NCBI RefSeq assembly: GCF_950295315.1 | Contig: NC_080171.1 | Span: 96,648,752-96,712,751, forward strand | Length of the DNA stretch: 64,000 bases | Direction of reading: 5' to 3' | Source: Erinaceus europaeus | Taxonomy: Eukaryota; Chordata; Mammalia; Eulipotyphla; Erinaceidae | Shown here: positions 13,725 through 24,570 of the stretch, piece by piece | Position numbering within the stretch: position 1 is the first letter of the stretch | Layout: the number at the start of each line of letters is the position of its first letter | Program-made: the position numbers and the translations under genes | Notes under the pieces: generated by a model | What the model saw: the letters and a program-made list of their open reading frames with translations, nothing else | Databases searched by the model: none | What the model was told of the DNA's origin: nothing

Positions 13725-14125
13725 TTAAAAAAAACAAAAAACCTTGTATTTCAAGCCAAGGAGGGACTGCCTCTAGTTGCATTTAGAGCAAAGTCAAGGC
13801 TAGAGTAATGGAGAAAAGGAAACTCTAAATCAATTTGATGGGCACCAGGAAGGGTTTGTTGGGCAATTAGAGCTAGTCCACAGTGGCAGACCTGTGAGCC
13901 CTGAAGGAAGTTCGCCCCCCCCCCCATCAGTTTATATTTTTACCCACCATGGGCTCTATTATACGTGTCAGCAGGCACTTCAAACGAGCCTGGTCTGGAC
14001 TGGGAAGGGCCATGTTTCCTACCATCCTCAGCTGCAAAGGCAGAGGAAGCTGTTTCTATGTGTCTCAACAACCTGCTTTGTGAAAGGATTCTGGCTGCAG
14101 CCTTTGCTTCCTCTCTAGAGAGTTC

Positions 14126-14365
14126 TTTTATTATTATTATTTTAATTTATTTTCCCTTTTGTTGCCCTTGTTGCCTGTTGTTGTAGTTTTTAATGTCATC
14201 GTTGTTAGATAGGACAGAGAGAAATGGAGAAAGGAGGGGAAGACAGAGTGGGGAGAAAAAGAGAGACACCTGCAGACCTGCTTCACCACCTGTGAATCGA
14301 CTCCCCAGTAGGTGGGGAGCCGGGGGCCACGTTCACTTAACCCGCTGTGCTACTGCCTGACTCCC
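14126..14365 (-). repeat. Type A SINE, with near-perfect TSD
   Basis: Antisense copy with a deletion in the head. CTCTCTAGAGAGTTC (14111-14125) and CTCTCTAGAGATTTC (14366-14380) flank it. Confidence 0.87.
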
Positions 14366-14380
14366 CTCTCTAGAGATTTC

Positions 14381-16229
14381 TGAGCTCTAATGTCTAATTA
14401 ACTCTGTCTGGGGAGGAAATTAAGGTTCTCTGCACTCTGGGTTTGCCGTATAAGTGGGGCTGGAGAGTTTGCCAGGAGTAGTTAGAAGATTCCTGAAAGT
14501 CCACATATTCCAGAGCATCTTTTCTGCCGTGACAGCATTGGAAACGACTCTAGTGACAGAAGGAAACAACACTGGATGGTTGTCAGGGAGCCCTAGATGG
14601 TAGTTACGGAACTCTGGATTGGTGCCACCTCCTAATGCTGCAAGCTAGGATGGGCCTTTTATCTCTGGGGTGGGCTGTCACTTCCCTCTTGAGGCTTACA
14701 GCCCAGACAGTACTAGAGGCTCCCATAAAAATATTATCACCAATCCACCAGTATTGCTCAAGGTCTGTGTTATCTTCCCCATTACCAGTGATGAACCTCA
14801 AGTTCAAAGAGGCTAGCAATCTGCACAGGGTCACAAATTGTGGGGGGGGGGGGGAAGTGGTGGGGGTCAAGATTTGGGCCAGGTCTGTTTTTATACCAAA
14901 TCCCCAAACTGTTGTTGGGAATCTTGTAACCAGTCTTTTATTTTCCCCTTTGGTCACTGGGAAGCTCAAGGTCATATCTGAGGTTATTTTAAATAGTTGT
15001 CTCCTCCTAGACTTTAGTTTCATCCTAGTTCTCTGCCTTTACTTTTACCCCATCTCTTTATACTTTTATTCTGTTATATTTTTCTATCTTTGTAAGTTGT
15101 CACAATGTCTTTTTTTTTTTGCAACAAGGTGGCAAATACCTAAGTAAATAAATGATGAAAAACTTGATTTAGAAATCTTGACTAAGTGCTGTGATCTGCA
15201 TGCTTATGACACATTTAATAACTTGAAACATTCAGTAAATATATGCAAATAACTGAGCTTTGGTGTCAAAAACTTTGGGTAAATGCCTTCAGAGTTTGTT
15301 GAACAAGCCCTCATGGGCTCTGAGGTTATTGTCACTAGATGAGCCACACATTTTCATTTATTTCTGCAGCATATTTACTGAAGCCATGCCTGAAAAAGGT
15401 TTCACACAGAAATCTCTAGAACATAATCTCGGATCATGGCACCAGGGAGCAGATGGGATAGTTCCAGAGACTCCATTCTGCAGTTGTGTGAAAACGAGAA
15501 AACCCATCTTTAGGGGAAACTAGCTAGCTGCCTAAGCACTGATGGTTGTCACCCCACCACAGGTTCAGTCTGCAGCACTACTTCATGTCAGAGCTAAATA
15601 GTTTTCTGTTTTTTTCTCTCCTCTTTGATAATATATAAATAAATTATTTATATAAGAGAGAGAGAACATGAACAGGGTGTGTGCAATTTTGTAAGCCCTG
15701 AGAGAGATACCCAGCACACACAATTGTGCCCAGTAAGTGCCCTGTTCAGAGAATGTCTTGGCACTTCCAACAAGGCCAAACTGTATATCTTGGGTTATGT
15801 AGCAGGACCGACACCTGCGTCTGGCCTTATGTTACAAGCCTAATGAATACAAGTTTGCGTGAGAGCCTGAGGCAAGTGGGGAAGCCATATGTGATCACAC
15901 CCACAACTGGGGACTGTGGTTACTTGGTGCTCCAGGAGCAAGTTGGGGGTGAGGGGGTGGGCTCTATATGATTTGCTAAGAGATGTGAGCTTCTACTGTA
16001 GCCATACAGGCCACAGAACTTAGCTCCAGTGCCTCCATGTCAGCAATGAACTTCCTCCGGCCACTTCTAAAGACGTGCCCCTCAGAAGGGCTATGTCTCT
16101 GCCCACCAGGCTTTCTCTCTGGGGTTTTAAGCCCTAAAAATCTTCACTTGGCATGTGGGAAAGAGAAATAATAACACCTTCCATAGGATTCCAACATCCA
16201 AGCATGTGCTCTATTCCAACTCAGTGTTG
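14381..16229. other. Flank with few repeats
   Basis: About 1.8 kb with no recognised gene. It holds a possible antisense MIR remnant (about 14725-14830), a G run (14844-14856), a T run at 15109-15120 and AATAAA at 15147-15152. A much decayed tRNA-like element may cover 15535-15660. Confidence 0.4.
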
Positions 16230-16563
16230 AATCTTTTTTTTTTTTTTAATCGACACCAAGGTTATTGCTGGGGCTTGGTGCCTGCACTACGAATCCACTG
16301 CTCCTGGAGGCTGTTTTTTCCCATTATGTTGTCCTTGTTATTGTTATTATTGCTATTGATGTTGTTGTTATTGGACAGGACAGAGAGAAATCGAGAGAGG
16401 AGAGGAGGCAGAGAGGGAGGGAGAAAGACACCTGCAAACCTGCTTCACCGCTTTGAAGCGACTCCCCTACAAGTGGGAAGCCGGGGGCTGGAACCGGGAT
16501 CCTTGCGCCAGTCCTTGTGGTTTGTACCATGTGCGCTTAACCCACTGCGTTACCGCCCGACCC
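16230..16563 (-). repeat. Type A SINE with 3' module
   Basis: Antisense and full length: T tail, GGTTATTGCTGGGGCTTGG module, body, and head ending in ACCGCCCGACCCC. Confidence 0.88.
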
Positions 16564-16565
16564 CC

Positions 16566-16764
16566 TCTTTCTAATTTTTATTAGTTAAGATATAGAAAGA
16601 AATTGAGAAAGAATAGAGAGATAGAAGAAGAGAAAGACACCTGTAGACCTGCTTCACCGCCCCTGAAGCAGATCCCCTGCAGGTAGGGAGTAGGGGCTCC
16701 AACCTGGGTCCTTACACTTGCTTGATAATATGTGCACTTAACTGGGTGCACCACCGCCCAGACT
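16566..16764 (-). repeat. Type B SINE
   Basis: Antisense, diverged: CACCTGTAGACCTGCTTCAC, then GGGTCCTTACACTTGC and a head ending CACCGCCCAGAC. Confidence 0.7.
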
Positions 16765-16777
16765 TCTAGTGCTGAGC

Positions 16778-16901
16778 TTTTATTTTAAGATTTTATTTAT
16801 TTATTAATGAGAAAAGAGGAGATGTGCTGCCGGGGATAGAACTTGAGACTTCATGCTTGAGAGTCCAATGCTTTATCAGCTGCACCATCTCCTGGACCAC
16901 T
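16778..16901 (-). repeat. Type D SINE
   Basis: Antisense: GATTTTATTTATTTATTAAT, ATGTGCTGCCGGGGATAGA, CATGCTTGAGAGTCCAATGC. Confidence 0.8.
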
Positions 16902-16904
16902 CCA

Positions 16905-17030
16905 GTGCTGAATCTTTATTGAACTATTTTGTTGAATCCTCTAAGGTACCGCAGGAAATAGCTGCTGTTATTGTACACATTTCACTAATGAGGAAACTGA
17001 GGCACTGGCATGTGTTCAAGACTACTTTTA
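16905..17030 (-). repeat. MIR-like element
   Basis: Antisense MIR pattern; ACTAATGAGGAAACTGAGGC is diagnostic. It is truncated by the SINE cluster around it. Confidence 0.55.
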
Positions 17031-17049
17031 GCTGAGAAACAGCAACATT

Positions 17050-17160
17050 CTTTTTTTTTTTTTTTAAAGCAGACAATTTCTCAGTTCTAATTTATGGTGG
17101 TACTGGTGACTGAACCTGGCACCTCTGGTGTCTTAGGCATGAAAATCTTTTTGCATAGCT
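17050..17160 (-). repeat. Type C SINE
   Basis: Antisense: T tail, TATGGTGGTACTGGTGACTG, CATGAAAATCTTTTTGCATA; truncated at the head. Confidence 0.68.
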
Positions 17161-17281
17161 GTTAGATAGGACAAAGAGAACTTGAGGGAGGGGGGGAAGA
17201 CAGAGTGGGGGAGAGACAGATAGACACCTGCAGACCTGCAGCCACAGTGATAACCCGGGAGGCAAAAGTAAATAAATAAAT
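17161..17281. repeat. Rearranged type A SINE fragments
   Basis: An antisense body piece (GTTAGATAGGACAAAGAGAA to CACCTGCAGACCTGCAG) is joined directly to a sense 3' module end (CAGTGATAACCCGGGAGGCA) and tail. The two halves have opposite orientation. Confidence 0.6.
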
Positions 17282-17295
17282 CTGTTCATTTCTTT

Positions 17296-17445
17296 TTTAT
17301 ATGAAGATTTTATTTGTTTATTTATTTGTTTACACAAGGGAGAGAAAACTAGAGCATCACTCTAGCATATGGGATGATGAGGATCAAACTTGGAACTTCA
17401 TGCTTGAGAGTCCAGTGTCTTAAGACTACATCCCCTGCTGAGCCC
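17296..17445 (-). repeat. Type D SINE
   Basis: Antisense: AAGATTTTATTTGTTTATTT, CTTCATGCTTGAGAGTCCAG, ending CTGAGCCC. Confidence 0.75.
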
Positions 17446-17545
17446 TATCTTTCACTTCTTATTTTACTTAGCATAATCATAGTCACCTCCAGTTGCATCT
17501 ATTTTGTCTCAATCACACAATGCCTTTTTTTTTTAATTTAATGGA
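17446..17545 (-). mobile_element. Old L1 fragment (ORF2 end)
   Basis: TTCACTTCTTATTTTACTTA and the text after it resemble the complement of the 3' end of L1 ORF2 (compare 25520-25580). Short and diverged. Confidence 0.45.
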
Positions 17546-17555
17546 GAGTTGGCTG

Positions 17556-18089
17556 TTAGGGCTGGGTGGTGGTGCACCTGGTCGAGCACACATCTTTTTT
17601 TTTTTTTTTAAAGACTTTCAACATTTAAAAAAAATATTTATTCCCTTTTGGTGCCCTTGTTTTATTGTTGTAGTTATTATTGTTATTGTTACTGATGTCA
17701 TCATTGTTGGATAGGACAGAAAGAGATGGAGAGAGGAGGGGAAGACAGAGGGGGAGAGAAAGATAGACACCTGCAGACCCGCTTCACCACCTGTGAAGTG
17801 ACCCCCTGCAGGTGGGGAGCCAGGAGCTCAAACCGGGATCCTTAACACCCGTCCTTGTGCTTTGCGCCATATGCGCTTATCCCGCTGCGCTACCACCCAA
17901 CTCCCTGAGCACACATCTTACAATGAGCAAGGATGGGGTTTGAGCCCCTGGTCCCCACCTGCAAGGGGAAAGCTTTGTGAGTGGTGAGGCAGTGTTGCAG
18001 GTGTGTCTGCCTCTCTTCCTCTTTGTTACCCCCTTCCCTCTTGATATCTGTCTCTATCCAATAAATAAATAAAGACAAAAAAAAAAAAC
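17556..18089 (+). repeat. Type B SINE interrupted by a type A SINE
   Basis: The head (17556-17596) and the rest (17907-18089) belong to one type B copy, split by the antisense type A at 17597-17906. The repeated 13 bases GAGCACACATCTT are the insertion's TSD. Confidence 0.85.
17597..17906 (-). repeat. Type A SINE inside a type B SINE, 13-bp TSD
   Basis: Complete antisense copy; TSD GAGCACACATCTT at 17584-17596 and 17907-17919. Confidence 0.9.
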
Positions 18090-18739
18090 TTGGAGACTTT
18101 TGAATCATTTCTCCCCCAACACGGCAATGGAAGGGAGGGGGAGAAGTCGGTTCCCAGACCACAGAACACAAAGCCTCGCTCTGCCCCCAGGCTGTGCCCA
18201 GACACTGCCCTGCACACCAGACTCAGTCTGATCTCTGCCCACGTTTGGAGCCAGTATCCCTCGACCCCTCACATTCCAGCAGGGACCCCACAAAGCAGGA
18301 ACAGACAGGGCTTTCAGGATGCATGCCTGCTGAGGGGGGTGAGTTATTACCAAGCATCATCTGCTATGAGCACAGGGTGGCATATCGCATGCCAAAGGTT
18401 GGCTGGCCCCACCCTGGCCCTGACTGCTTGGTTCTGGGGCCCTCATTCCAACTACACTTGGACAGAAACTTTATTCTCTTCCCAGTCTGAGGCCTCCACC
18501 CAACACCATCTGTGCTGCACCCCCACAGTAGTCCCCCCACACCCACCCCATAGCCAGAGCCTTGCCCCTCTCTAGCTCAGTGTAGAGTAGATTAGACCAG
18601 AGTGATACAAAAGCCAAGATTCCCAGATCTTTGTTAGCCAGGAATTTTACTGACAGGGAAAGTCATTGTTACCAGGAGGTGGGTCCCAACCCATTCTGAC
18701 TTTTCTGCATGAGATGCTGACAAATGCCAGCAGCTGCTG

Positions 18740-18779
18740 TAGTTGGAACAAGCTTTTTGTAGTTGGAACAAGCTTTTTG
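18740..18779 (+). repeat. Perfect 20-bp tandem duplication
   Basis: TAGTTGGAACAAGCTTTTTG occurs twice without spacer (18740-18759, 18760-18779). Confidence 0.95.
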
Positions 18780-18799
18780 CCACGGTTTTTCTCCCCAAC

Positions 18800-18960
18800 C
18801 CCTTGTAGGGTTTGGACACTCAACTTGAAATATTGGGTCTCAGTCTCTCAATCTATACAATGGGATAACAACTGGAACCTTCCAAGAATGTTATGAGGTT
18901 GAAATTAGTGGATGTGAAAAGGCTTTGCAAAGGAAAATGTGGAGGGTATTCATAAGGCAC
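18800..18960 (+). repeat. MIR-like element
   Basis: Sense MIR pattern: CTCAGTCTCTCAATCTATAC, ACAATGGGATAACAACTGGA, GTTATGAGGTTGAAATTAG. Confidence 0.5.
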
Positions 18961-19026
18961 CCCAGTGCCTTATGTCACTGCCACTGTCCCCTGACAATAA
19001 TGCACTATAACAGATGCCAAAGACTG

Positions 19027-19143
19027 ATTTTTATTTATTTTTACTTTATGATTATTATTATTTTTTAACCAGAGCACTGCTCAGCTCTGGCTGATGGTGA
19101 TACGTGGGATTGAACCTGGGACTTAGGAGCCTCAGGGATTAGA
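19027..19143 (-). repeat. Type C SINE, head truncated
   Basis: Antisense: CCAGAGCACTGCTCAGCTCT, GGGATTGAACCTGGGACTTA, GAGCCTCAGGGATTAG. Confidence 0.78.
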
Positions 19144-19230
19144 AGGGGCAGCTGCAAAGTGAAGTGTCAGAAAACACAAGCATAACCTCAAAACTAGTCA
19201 CTTTTATAACATAGAGTTGAGAGGGCAAAT

Positions 19231-19528
19231 TTATTTTTAATTTTTTAATATTTATTTATTTTCCCTTTTGTTGCCCTTGTTTTTTATTGATGTTGTAGTT
19301 ATTATTGTTGTTATCAATGTTGATATTGTTAGATAGGACAGAGAGAAATGGAGAGAGGAGGGGAAGACAGAGAGGGGGAGAGAAAGATAGACACCTGCAG
19401 ACCTGCTTCACCACTTGTGAAGCGACTCCCTAAAGGTGGGGAGCCAGAGGCTTAAACCAGGATCCTTATACCAGTCCTTGCACTTCGCACCACATGTGCT
19501 TAACCCACTGTACTACCGCCCAGCTCCC
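19231..19528 (-). repeat. Type A SINE
   Basis: Complete antisense copy. GGCAAATTT occurs on both sides (19224-19232 and 19534-19542). Confidence 0.88.
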
Positions 19529-19889
19529 TGAAAAGGCAAATTTCTTTCATCTGGTTTGCTCACTCTGATTGATTGGCAGGGCTGTCTAGGAGAGGTGTCC
19601 ACTGAGTCCAGGGAAAGGAAGTCAGGGAACAATTCACCATGTCTGTCACGAGAATAAGAAGTTAGGTGCTGGTGTGGGTTCTACATTGACTATTCATACT
19701 AGAGAAAAATATCTAAATAAGGTCTTATTAGTTTTTGTCTGGATTTGTGCAATAATCTCCGCATTAATATTTCATTTCTCATTTAAGTACTTCATGTGCT
19801 AATCAACTGCACCACTGGAACTCCATTGTTTCCATTTCTCATCCTCTGATGACCAACCACCTTGATCACTAAGTAAATTTCTCACATGA

Positions 19890-20234
19890 CAATCCATGGG
19901 TTGGGAGATAACTCACATAGTAGAGTGCCTTATCTGTCTATTGCAACAAGGGTTAATACTGGGGCTTGCTACCTCCACGGCTCCACAACTCCTGGTGGCC
20001 ATTTTTTCAGTGTGTTTTTTTTTTTTTTATTTGGTGGTTGGTTGGTTTGGTTTTGGTTTTTAAAGGATGAGAAAGATATAGTGAGGTAGAGAAAGAAATA
20101 GAGACACCACTGCTCCATTACTCATGAAATTTCTCCCCTACAGGCACTCTCGTGTGTTTACCAAGGGCTCAAACCTGAGTCCTAGCACATGAGAACCTGT
20201 GTGCTCTACCAAGTGAGCCATCGTCCAGCCCCCC
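19890..20234. repeat. Type E head fragment followed by antisense type B with 3' module
   Basis: 19897-19945 is a sense tRNA-like head (GGGTTGGGAGATAACTCACA). 19946-20234 is an antisense element whose body is type B but which starts with the module otherwise typical of type A (GGGTTAATACTGGGGCTTGC). Confidence 0.6.
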
Positions 20235-20235
20235 C

Positions 20236-20391
20236 TAGAGTGCACATATTATCAGGTGTGGGATCTTGGGTTTGAGACCCAGTTGCGTATGAGAGCACCA
20301 TGGACAGCCACTGAAAAGCTCTATGGATGGTGGGACAATGCTACAATGACTTTGTCTCTCTCCTACTTCTAAATAATAATAATAACAATAA
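20236..20391 (+). repeat. Diverged type B SINE
   Basis: GTGCACATATTATCAGGTGT, TGGGTTTGAGACCCAGTTGC, body and AATAATAATAATAAC tail; many substitutions. Confidence 0.55.
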
Positions 20392-20441
20392 TCTGCATGA
20401 GACAATGAATCATTCCTCAGTGACATATAAACAATAAGTAA

Positions 20442-20704
20442 AGGAGTCGGGCGGTAGCTCAGTGGGTTAAGCACACGTGGCACAAAGTGCAAAGACCAGC
20501 ATAAGGATCCCAGTTCGAACCCCCGGCTCCCCACCTGCAGGGGTGTCGCTTCACAAGCAGTGAAGCAGGTCTGCAGGTGTCTATCTTTCTCTTCTCCCCT
20601 CTCCATTTCTCTCTGTCCTGTCTAACAATGATAACATCAACTACAACAACAATAAAAAACAAGGGCAATAAAAGGGAAAATAAGTAAATAAATATAAAAA
20701 AAAA
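20442..20704 (+). repeat. Type A SINE
   Basis: Sense, short-tail form; head GGAGTCGGGCGGTAGCTCAG, box B GTTCGAACCC. Confidence 0.88.
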
Positions 20705-21684
20705 GATTTTAAAAAATAAATAAATGAAAATCTGACAATTTCCACTAGAGTTCCATGAACTACATGGCCCTGTGACTCCCTACATTGCTCTGAGGATCAA
20801 GTTCATACTCCAGGGGATGGCACTCAAAGCCTTCACTCAGGGAGGCTTTGATGTGAGAAATCCAGGCAGCTGGGAAAGCCAAACTGAGAGTCCTTTGTCA
20901 AGACTTGCACAGTCAGATCAAGATGAGAGAGGTGGCCCAGGGACTTCACCACATTTGCCACTAGTGCACATCACAAGCCAGAGGACGCTGGTGGAGTTCC
21001 AATCAACAGCTGAAGTGCAGATTAGCAAAATTGTCCTCCTACCCAACTCCAGTAGTTTTGATGGAATTAGTCCTGAGTCAGCCCTACACGACTGACTGTT
21101 CTCCTCACTACCCATTCCAAGACTAATCCCCTTATCTGCAAGAACAGGAGGGAGGTTCCCAAGCACCACTATGTCCAAAGCTTTTTTATCCAAGATCCAG
21201 GCATGCATGAACATCCCTGCCCCACTATAAGCCAATGACATTTCACCCCATCCCCCTCAATCCCAACATATGACATTCCCCCTGAAGGTTATCAGATAAT
21301 CCTGTCTTTCAATTGCACAAACTGTTGAGTTCCTAGCCAGGTGTGGAGATGAACTCTGGTAATTCAGAGATGACACAATACACACATGTTCAGGGGATAT
21401 TAGTTGAACATGAAAGATCACTACTCAGGAAGTACAGGTTGCTCCCCATGGCTGAGGAACAAGGACCTCATACACAGATCTGTTTCTGGGCTGGCCAGAT
21501 AGCTCACTTGGATAGTGTACTTGCTTCATCGTGCAAGTACACTATCCAAGTACACTTTTATAGTTCTTACTTTATTTGACACGGTTGGACTTAGAGTGAT
21601 TTAGGGAAGTGAAATAGGGAGTAGGTGAGGAAGGTATCTAGTTCTAAGTAGAAAATATTTAATTATGGTGTCTTTGTTAGGTTT
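20705..21684. other. Flank with few repeats, contains a perfect hairpin
   Basis: About 980 bases without a recognised gene. At 21490-21525 a tRNA-like type E head starts (GGCCAGATAGCTCACTTGGA) and runs into the inverted repeat described separately. Confidence 0.45.
21506..21551. repeat. Perfect 19-bp inverted repeat with 8-base loop
   Basis: ACTTGGATAGTGTACTTGC (21506-21524) and its exact reverse complement (21533-21551) are separated by TTCATCGT. The left arm is part of a tRNA-like SINE head. Confidence 0.95.
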
Positions 21685-21808
21685 CTTTGTTTTTACCACA
21701 GCACTGCTCAGCTCTGGCTTATGGTGGTGTGGGGGATTGAACCTGGCACTTTGGAGCCTCAGGCATGAGAGTCTCTTTCCATAACCATTATGCTATTTAT
21801 ACTCCACC
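21685..21808 (-). repeat. Type C SINE
   Basis: Antisense: CAGCACTGCTCAGCTCTGGC, GGGGGATTGAACCTGGCACT, CATAACCATTATGCTATTTA. Confidence 0.85.
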
Positions 21809-21917
21809 CTCTTATTTTAGATCTTTCTATAAAATTCTACACTATCACTTCACCACATCCCTGGCTTCTAGTAAATTATTATTATTATCATGAATTCTTA
21901 TTGTATTGTGGCCATAG

Positions 21918-22190
21918 ATTCTTTTATTTTTATTTTCCTTTTTTGTTGCCCTTGTTGTTGTAGTTATTATTGTTGTTGATGATGATGTCATCGTTGTTAG
22001 GACAGAGAGAAATGGAGAGAGGAGGGGAAGACAGAGAGGGGGAGAGAAAGATAGACATCTGCAGACTTGCTTCACCACCTGTGAAGTGACTCCCCTACAG
22101 GTGAGGAGTCGGGAGCTCCGAACTGGGATCCTTACATCTGCCCTTGGGCTTTGCGCCATGTGCGCTTAACCCGCTGCGCTACTGCCCAAC
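21918..22190 (-). repeat. Type A SINE
   Basis: Antisense, complete; directly followed by another antisense type A. The outer repeat CCATAGATTCT (21909-21919 and about 22383-22393) brackets the pair. Confidence 0.87.
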
Positions 22191-22203
22191 TCTCTCTCTC
22201 TCT

Positions 22204-22382
22204 CTTTTTTTTTTTTTTTGGCCTCCAGGGTTATTGCTGGGGCTTGGCGCCTGCACTACAGATTCATCACTCCTAGGGCCATTTTCCCCATTTTGTTGCC
22301 CTTGTTGTTGTTATGAATAGGACAGAGAGAAATCAAGAGAGGAGGGGAAGACTGAGAGAGAGATAGACACCTGGCTCCCTGA
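22204..22382 (-). repeat. Type A SINE with 3' module, truncated
   Basis: Antisense: T tail, GCCTCCAGGGTTATTGCTGG, short body. It ends at CACCTGGCTCCCTGA without box B and head. Confidence 0.8.
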
Positions 22383-22389
22383 GACCATA

Positions 22390-22545
22390 GATTCTCGATT
22401 TGTCTCTATCCTATCCAACAACAATGACAGCAATAACAACAATGATAAACAACAAGAGCAACAAAATGAATAAAATAGAATCCAAGAGCAGTGGATTCAT
22501 AGTGCCAGCACTGAGCCCCAATGATAACGCCAGAGACAAATATAT
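22390..22545 (+). repeat. Type A SINE with 3' module, 5' truncated
   Basis: Sense. It starts in the body (CTCTATCCTATCCAACAACA) and keeps the module CAAGAGCAGTGGATTCATAG; an ATATATATA run follows. Confidence 0.78.
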
Positions 22546-23520
22546 ATATAATTTACTGCCTGGTCAACTAGGAATATCAAAGGAGACCACCTGGACCACA
22601 ACAAGACAGGACTAGAACTAGTTTGGGAACCCACCAAATCACCAGAGTATCCAGAGACCACAACGCTGCCCAAACCTTCAGCTCTACCCAGTTGAGAAAC
22701 TTCTCTAAAGAACAAGGAATAGCAAAGATCTCTTGAGACTGCAACAAGATGAGACTGGGACTACTCTGGGAAACCACCAAGTCACTGGTGAGTGAAAACA
22801 CGTGTGGTTCGTGAACAGAGAGGAGCTAAGGAGAGATTCCTGGGGCTAAAGCCCATATCTACTCCCGAGCTGCTGGTAACAAACAGTCTGGCAATTTTCT
22901 ACCTGAGGAGTCACCTCCAGTCAGTTTTACCAACAAAAAGACTGCTGAAGGGAGGAGAGGACTCCCCTAAGACTCACCAAATGCAACTTTGAATCTCCAT
23001 TGCTACTGCCCTCAGAGGCTGGAGCAGCAGGGGGGAGGCCCTGTGCTGATATGGGGAGCAGAGAACTGACCAGGAAACTCAGAAGTAGAGCTACATCCTG
23101 GTGGTCTAGCAGTAGGGCTGTATAGTGGGAGTCTTTCCACATTGTTCTCCTGATGAGAACTTGGTGAATATTTGCCTCAGGACCTACAGACCTACTGAGA
23201 GAAGGACCTCATAACACACTATAATAATGGTTAAACCAAGGAGAAACATTGGAGAAATGAACCAGGACAAAAGTCTAGCTAAAAGCCCCTGGGGTAGAAA
23301 GGGGTAGAAGCACAGAATGAGATCAACATCCAAACACTAACTGAGGAATTAGTCACAGGACTGAGGAAAGAGTTTGAAAGAATTGTCAACAGAAATGCAG
23401 GACCAACAAATGAGACTCTCAAAGAAAGCACTATCTCCAGGTAATTAGAGAGCTGAAAGCTGAAATAGCTGAGCTAGGAACACAACTAGCTGAACAAGCT
23501 AATATAGTATCAAAACAGGC

Positions 23521-23695
23521 GGTGAAGCAGGTCTGCAGGTGTCTATCTTTCTCTCCCCTCTCTGTCTTCCCCTCCTCTCTCCATTTCTCTCTGTCTTATC
23601 CAACAACAATGACATCAACAACAATAATAACTATAACAACAATAAAAACAAGGGCAACAAAAAATAAATAAATAAATATTAAAAAATCTTAAAAA
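23521..23695 (+). repeat. Type A SINE, head missing
   Basis: It begins abruptly inside the body (GGTGAAGCAGGTCTGCAGGT) at the L1 ORF1 breakpoint. I see no clear TSD, so the head was probably lost in the same deletion that removed the L1 interior. Confidence 0.8.
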
Positions 23696-23848
23696 GAAAA
23701 AAGAAAAAAGACACAGGGGAGCTAAATGAAGAGACAGATAAACTAGAACTATTGGACATTTTCAGAGTAAAAATGGTGGTTTCACTGTTTTCAGCCCATC
23801 TTGGGTGGATCTTGAAGAAATAATGTTAAGTGAAATAAGTCAGAAACA

Positions 23849-24137
23849 TGGGAGTCGGGCTGTAGCGCAGCGGGTTAAGCGCAGGTGGCGCAAAGCACAA
23901 GGACCGGCATAAGGATCCCAGTTCGAACCCCGGCTCCCCACCTGCAGGGGAGTCACTTCACAGGCGGTGAAGCAGGTCTGCAGGTGTCTGTCTTTCTCTC
24001 CTCCTCTCTGTCTTCCCCTCCTCTCTCCATTTCTCTCTGTCCTATCCAACAACGACAACAACAATAATAACTACAACAATAAAACAACAAGGGCAACAAA
24101 AGGGAATAAATAAATAAAATAAATATTTAAAAAAAAA
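23849..24137 (+). repeat. Type A SINE inside L1, 12-bp TSD
   Basis: Complete short-tail copy; AAGTCAGAAACA at 23837-23848 and 24138-24149. Its low divergence from other copies suggests a recent insertion. Confidence 0.93.
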
Positions 24138-24410
24138 AAGTCAGAAACAGAAGGATGAATATGGGATGATCTCACTCACAGGCAGAAGTTGAAAAACAAG
24201 ATCAGAAGAGAAAACACTAAGCAGAACCTGGACTGGAGTTGGTGTATTGCACCAAAGTAGAAGGCTCTGGGGTGGTTAGGTGGGGGGAGAGAGTTCAGGT
24301 CTTGGAACAGGATGGCAGAGGACCTAGTAGGGGTTATATTGTGTGGAAAAATGAGAAATGTTATGCATGTATAAAGTATTGTATTTACTGTCGACTGCCT
24401 GTGCCCAGGC

Positions 24411-24527
24411 AGGGGTAGATAGCATAATGGTTATGCAAACAGACTGTCATGCCTGAGGCTTCAAAGTCCCAGGTTCAATCCCCATTCACTACCTAAGCCA
24501 AAGCTGATCAGTGCTCTGGTAAAAATA

Positions 24528-24567
<40 letters not shown>

Positions 24568-24570
24568 CAT
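24411..24570 (+). repeat. Type C SINE with (AAT)n tail
   Basis: GGGGTAGATAGCATAATGG head, GATCAGTGCTCTGGTAAA end, then about 12 AAT units (24530-24565). Inserted near the end of the L1 3' UTR. Confidence 0.85.

Larger units (their letters stand above)
10987..14110 (+). other. OLFML2A: OLFML2A 3' UTR and immediate downstream flank, end not assigned
   Basis: More than 3 kb after the stop codon is free of the young hedgehog SINEs, in contrast to everything further downstream. It contains two old MIR-like stretches (near 11170-11345 and 13400-13600) and the second copy of a duplicated segment (12308-12440). I see no AATAAA or ATTAAA close to the stop. The first AATAAA hexamers are at 13709-13714 and 13719-13724 in an A-rich run, and another is at 15147-15152. 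Any of these could end the transcript, or the signal may be a variant hexamer. Confidence 0.4.
18090..19026. other. Flank with few repeats
   Basis: About 940 bases. It holds a 20-bp tandem duplication (18740-18779) and a possible sense MIR (about 18800-18960, with CAATCTATACAATGGGATAA). Open frames in its GC-rich first part resemble no family I know. Confidence 0.45.
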
